From assembly GCA_958448555.1 (NCBI GenBank), contig CAUDEL010000075.1:1-8854 (forward strand): a stretch of DNA of 8,854 bases, read 5' to 3'. Numbering within the stretch: the stretch's first letter is position 1; every line of letters begins with the position of its first letter. The translations under genes were made by a program, and so were the position numbers. The notes under the pieces were generated by a model that saw nothing but the letters and a program-made list of their open reading frames with translations, had not been told where the DNA came from and searched no databases. Origin of the DNA: Limiplasma sp958448555. Its GTDB lineage: Bacteria > Bacillota > Clostridia > Christensenellales > Aristaeellaceae. Below are positions 6,648 through 8,854 of this stretch, piece after piece.

Positions 6648-7359
6648 CCTGTTCCCGGAGATGTTTGACGGCTTCCTCTCCGCCAGCATCATCGGCCGGG
6701 CGCGCGCGGAGGGCCTTTTGGACGTGCAGCCCGTGGACATTCGCCCCTACAGCGACAAAAAGCACAAGAACACCGACGACTATCCCTTCGGCGGTGGGGC
6801 GGGTATGGTGATGATGGCCCAGCCCATCGTGGACGCGGTGCGCGACCTGCGCGCCCGGGGCTATGGCGGACCGTGCATCTATTTAAGCCCGCGGGGCACG
6901 CCGCTGACGCAGAAAAAGGTCGTGGCGCTTTCCGCCCTGGAGGGCATGATCCTTCTGTGCGGGCGTTATGAGGGCGTGGACCAGCGCGCCATCGACCTGG
7001 TGGTGGATGAGGAGATCTCGCTGGGCGACTTCGTGCTCACTGGCGGCGAAATCGCCGCCATGGCGCTGGTGGACGCGGTGGCGCGCTATGTGCCGGGCGT
7101 TTTGGGCAGCGGGGAGAGCACGGAGGAGGAGAGCTTTTCCGACGGGCTTTTGGAGTACCCGCAGTATACCCGCCCGCGCGTCTTTGAGGGACTGGAGGCG
7201 CCCGAGGTGCTTCTCAGCGGCGACCATGCCAGGATCCGAACGTGGCGCAGGCAACAGGCGCTGCTGGCCACGCTGCGCGCCCGGCCGGACCTGTTTGAGG
7301 CGGCGCCGGTGACCGAGCGTGAGCGCGAATGGGCCTTGCGGGCCGCAAAGGAGGAATAG
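6628..7359 (+). CDS. trmD: tRNA (guanine-N1-)-methyltransferase
   Basis: TrmD methylates N1 of G37 next to the anticodon using S-adenosylmethionine, which prevents +1 frameshifting. The 243-residue protein has the SPOUT trefoil-knot motifs: PFGGGAGMVM (53-62), LLCGRYEGVDQR (109-120) and ISLGDFVLTGGE (130-141). The likely catalytic aspartate is D172 in SFSDGLLEYPQYTRP. The C-terminal tRNA-binding part holds VLLSGDHARIRTWRR (194-208). The start is ATG 6628 (MKIAVLSLFPEMFDGF), inside the end of rimM with a 20-bp overlap; AAAGAGG (6611-6617) is a plausible ribosome site at 10 bases. The frame stays open upstream only as a shadow of rimM. In many relatives rplS follows; here it does not. Confidence 0.98.
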   Translation: MKIAVLSLFPEMFDGFLSASIIGRARAEGLLDVQPVDIRPYSDKKHKNTDDYPFGGGAGMVMMAQPIVDAVRDLRARGYGGPCIYLSPRGTPLTQKKVVALSALEGMILLCGRYEGVDQRAIDLVVDEEISLGDFVLTGGEIAAMALVDAVARYVPGVLGSGESTEEESFSDGLLEYPQYTRPRVFEGLEAPEVLLSGDHARIRTWRRQQALLATLRARPDLFEAAPVTEREREWALRAAKEE

Positions 7360-7360
7360 G

Positions 7361-7780
7361 ATGCTGCTTCGCAGGCTGGTGGCGGCCTTTGCCCCGCTGC
7401 TCGTGTGCGCGCTGGCGTGCGCGGCTTTTCGCTGGCTGGACGGCTGGCTGGGCGCGGCAGGTTTCGCCGCCTTTCTCCTCAAGGGCGTGCTGCTGGGTGC
7501 GGCGCTGGCGCTCACGCTGCCGCTGGCGGGCGTGAGGGCGCGTACCAACGGCCTGACCGGCTGGCTGCTGCTCGGCGCGGGCGTGCTGGCGGCGGCGCTT
7601 GGGTATCAGTACCTGGAAAGCGCGGGCCTGGTGAGCGTCCCGGTGCTCAGGGCCGTGATGTCCATCAACGGGCAGGTGGTGCTCATCGAGGGCGCGGCGC
7701 TTGGCTACCTGTGTACGACATCGGCACTGTACCGGCAAAGACGCCCGCGTCCGGGCGGTGGGGAGCGCGCTGGAAAATGA
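7361..7780 (+). CDS. Small hydrophobic membrane protein of unknown function
   Basis: I do not recognise this 139-residue protein. It is strongly hydrophobic, with about four predicted membrane segments near residues 5-24, 33-57, 65-82 and 103-122, short loops and a basic Arg/Gly-rich tail (YRQRRPRPGGGERAGK). The start is well fixed: ATG 7361 has AAAGGAGG (7347-7354) at 6-base spacing, embedded in the end of trmD, and begins 1 base after the trmD stop. It is therefore probably translated from the trmD mRNA. Its last 98 bases run antisense to the end of the small RHH gene on the other strand. The very strong ribosome site argues that it is real; the function is unknown. Confidence 0.8.
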   Translation: MLLRRLVAAFAPLLVCALACAAFRWLDGWLGAAGFAAFLLKGVLLGAALALTLPLAGVRARTNGLTGWLLLGAGVLAAALGYQYLESAGLVSVPVLRAVMSINGQVVLIEGAALGYLCTTSALYRQRRPRPGGGERAGK

Positions 7781-7946
7781 GGCGCTCGATGTATTCCCCG
7801 CTGGTCAGCCCCTCGCGGGCCGACTGGGCCAGGGCCAGGTCGTAGGCGCTGCGGCTCAGCCGCAGGCAGACGCTCACCTTGTCGGGTGTACAGCTTTCAA
7901 AGACGGATTCAAGGTCTGTCGTGTCCTTGAAAAATTTGCTTTTCAT
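7683..7946 (-). CDS. Small ribbon-helix-helix (RHH) DNA-binding protein
   Basis: Read on the - strand, this gives an 87-residue protein. The middle part has the RHH/CopG-like pattern: strand DKVSVCLRLS (residues 22-31), helix RSAYDLALAQSAREG (32-46) and helix TSGEYIERLIFQRA (48-61). The N-terminal MKSKFFKDTTDLESVFESC is charged and the last 25 residues look unstructured. The start at 7946 is chosen for its ribosome site AAGGAGGA (complement of 7954-7961) at 7 bases. An in-frame ATG at 7979 also exists but has no such site. RHH proteins act as dimeric repressors or antitoxins; no toxin gene adjoins, so a small regulator is more likely. It is divergent from the yvlD-like gene and its 3' 98 bases overlap the convergent membrane gene. 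The fold assignment is by pattern only. Confidence 0.78.
   Translation of the reverse strand: MKSKFFKDTTDLESVFESCTPDKVSVCLRLSRSAYDLALAQSAREGLTSGEYIERLIFQRAPHRPDAGVFAGTVPMSYTGSQAPRPR
7742..7757. other. GC-only hairpin inside the convergent overlap
   Basis: CGCCCG (7742-7747) and CGGGCG (7752-7757) form a perfect 6-bp inverted repeat around CGTC, within the region where the two convergent genes overlap. It could slow polymerase from both sides, but there is no T run on either strand, so it is not called a terminator. In GC-rich coding DNA such repeats also arise by chance. Confidence 0.25.
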
Positions 7947-8063
7947 GCGCGTGTCCTCCTTCCCGGTCCGCGGCCGCATGTCTGCCGCGCCCGCCTTGGA
8001 TCAGGATATGCGCCCCGTCGCAGCCGGGTTCGCGGCCATAGGTTGTCCCCGGCGGCGCATAGG

Positions 8064-8071
8064 CATGCATG
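8064..8071. promoter_or_regulatory. Candidate operator: palindrome CATGCATG over the -35 region
   Basis: A perfect 8-bp palindrome lies exactly where the -35 hexamer of the yvlD-like promoter would be (8065-8070 at 17-bp spacing). The direct repeat CATAGG occurs at 8037-8042 and 8058-8063, a spacing of 21 bp or two helical turns. RHH proteins bind short inverted or direct repeats, and the divergent gene encodes one. The sites are visible; the assignment as an operator is inference. Confidence 0.3.
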
Positions 8072-8084
8072 GACGGGGAAAATG

Positions 8085-8093
8085 TGATATAAT
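8085..8093 (+). promoter_or_regulatory. Extended -10 promoter of the yvlD-like/surE unit
   Basis: TGATATAAT is a perfect TGn plus TATAAT extended -10 element, placed in an A/T-rich patch within GC-rich DNA. The -35 position at 17-bp spacing reads ATGCAT, a poor match, which is common when an extended -10 is present. Transcription would start near 8100, giving a leader of about 39 nt before ATG 8139. Confidence 0.75.
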
Positions 8094-8138
8094 GAAAAAG
8101 TCTGCGCAGGCAGTTTGCGCGCCGGAAGGAGGAAGGCC

Positions 8139-8492
8139 ATGTTTGCGGCGTTTATCAGGTTTGCGGTGACGGTGGCGGCGGTGCCGCTGTGCGCCGAGTA
8201 TCTCGACGGCGTGAAAATGCTGGATACGGCCAACGCGCTCCTGGTGGGCGTGATCCTCGCTGGCATCTTCACGGTCCTCAGGCCCGTGATGCGCATGATC
8301 CTCTCGGTGCTCAATTTCTGCACGCTGGGCCTTTTGTACATCGCCGCGGACGCCTGGCTGGTATGGACCGCCGCGGGGCTTGTGGAGGACAGCGTGGTGT
8401 TTGAGAATTACTGGTGGGCGCTGGCCGTCGCGCTGATAATCAACGTGGCGCGCACGCTGGTGGACGCCGCCGCCGGCGATCTGAGGCGCTGA
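8139..8492 (+). CDS. YvlD-like membrane protein (phage holin family 4-like)
   Basis: The 117-residue protein resembles the widespread family annotated as 'phage holin family protein', which includes Bacillus YvlD. It has about four membrane helices: residues 4-18, 31-48, 52-80 and 91-110. Family features are the early EYLDGVKM segment, ALLVGVILAGIFTVLRPVM, the CTLGLLYIAADAWLVW core and the closing ALAVALIINVARTLVDA. Despite the name these are mainly chromosomal proteins, in some species tied to envelope stress; a lytic role is not supported here. ATG 8139 has AAGGAGG (8126-8132) at 6 bases; the open frame upstream has no support. It has its own extended -10 promoter, is divergent from the RHH gene and is followed 28 bases later by surE. 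Confidence 0.88.
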   Translation: MFAAFIRFAVTVAAVPLCAEYLDGVKMLDTANALLVGVILAGIFTVLRPVMRMILSVLNFCTLGLLYIAADAWLVWTAAGLVEDSVVFENYWWALAVALIINVARTLVDAAAGDLRR

Positions 8493-8520
8493 AGGGAAAG
8501 ACGGGGAAGGATGAGAAGGC

Positions 8521-8854
8521 ATGCATATTTTTCTGGTCAATGACGACGGCATCGGCGCAAAGGGCATCATGGCGCTTTTTCACGCCGCGGTGGCGCGGGG
8601 CCATGAGGTCACCATGTGCGCGCCGCGCTCCCAGCAGAGCGCCGCGAGCCACCGCTTCACCCTGACCGAGCCCATCTACGTCAGGGAATGGCCTGTGGAT
8701 GCGCCCGGCTGCGAGGCGTTCGCCATCGGCGGCTCCCCGGTGGACTGCGTGCGCGTGGGGCTGCAGCAGCTCATCAGCCATTCCGTCGATGTGGTTATCT
8801 CCGGCATCAACGACGGCTACAACGCCGGCATGGCCGTGCATTACAGCGGCACCG
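8521..8854 (+). CDS. surE: 5'-nucleotidase SurE, N-terminal part (runs off window)
   Basis: SurE is a divalent-metal-dependent phosphatase acting on nucleoside 5'- and 3'-monophosphates and related substrates. The visible 111 residues include the metal ligands D8 and D9 in FLVNDDGI, S40 in APRSQQSAAS and N97 in SGINDGYNAG, as well as GSPVDCVRVGL (71-81). The conserved SGT that follows in the family is just reached at the window edge. ATG 8521 is chosen because homology starts there; the ribosome site is unremarkable (GGGGAAGG at 8503-8510). It is 28 bases after the yvlD-like stop and probably shares its promoter. The C-terminal half is outside the window. Confidence 0.95.
   Translation, partial: MHIFLVNDDGIGAKGIMALFHAAVARGHEVTMCAPRSQQSAASHRFTLTEPIYVREWPVDAPGCEAFAIGGSPVDCVRVGLQQLISHSVDVVISGINDGYNAGMAVHYSGT

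Noticed and set aside
8101..8120. GCGCA/TGCGC inverted repeat in the yvlD leader
   Set aside because: It is only 5 bp with a 7-nt spacer in GC-rich DNA, and is likely to be chance.
7683..8492. RHH protein and YvlD-like 'holin' as a toxin-antitoxin or lysis pair
   Set aside because: The genes are divergent rather than in one operon. The YvlD family is a common chromosomal membrane family with no shown lytic role, and no phage genes are nearby.

Overview
This window is a GC-rich stretch of bacterial chromosome. Strong GGAGG-type ribosome binding sites, the order ylxM-ffh-rpsP-khpA-rimM-trmD, and the presence of YlxM, KhpA and a YvlD-type membrane protein point to the Firmicutes (Bacillota), most likely a high-GC Clostridia lineage. 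I cannot name the species from sequence alone. Almost all genes are on the + strand; one small gene is on the - strand.

Layout: (1) Bases 1-68 hold the last 21 codons of an unrecognised gene, followed by a textbook intrinsic terminator (78-110). (2) Bases 247-3622 hold a likely three-gene transcription unit: a histidine phosphatase, DNA topoisomerase III (topB) and an SGNH-fold esterase resembling the MsAcT/arylesterase family. (3) A consensus promoter (TTGACA, 17 bp, TATGCT; 3678-3706) starts the protein-targeting and translation operon: ylxM, ffh (SRP GTPase), rpsP (ribosomal protein S16), khpA (KH-domain RNA-binding protein), rimM (30S maturation factor) and trmD (tRNA m1G37 methyltransferase), running to 7359. 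The genes are tightly packed: ylxM overlaps ffh by 11 bp and rimM overlaps trmD by 20 bp. The two wider gaps, ffh-rpsP and khpA-rimM, each hold an RNA hairpin. (4) One base after trmD a small unknown membrane protein begins, where rplS is found in many relatives. It converges with and overlaps by 98 bp a small ribbon-helix-helix (RHH) gene on the - strand. (5) The RHH gene is divergent from a yvlD-like membrane gene with an extended -10 promoter (TGATATAAT) and candidate operators. The yvlD-like gene is followed closely by surE (5'-nucleotidase), which runs off the window end.

Functionally, region 3 couples membrane-protein targeting (Ffh) with ribosome assembly (S16, RimM) and reading-frame fidelity (TrmD). 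Regions 2 and 5 are DNA topology, hydrolase and envelope genes with no clear link to it. I find no rRNA, tRNA, CRISPR array, insertion sequence or phage module. The window is mostly ordinary core chromosome. The least-explained parts are the convergent overlap and RHH/yvlD intergenic region (about 7680-8140) and the two intercistronic hairpins.
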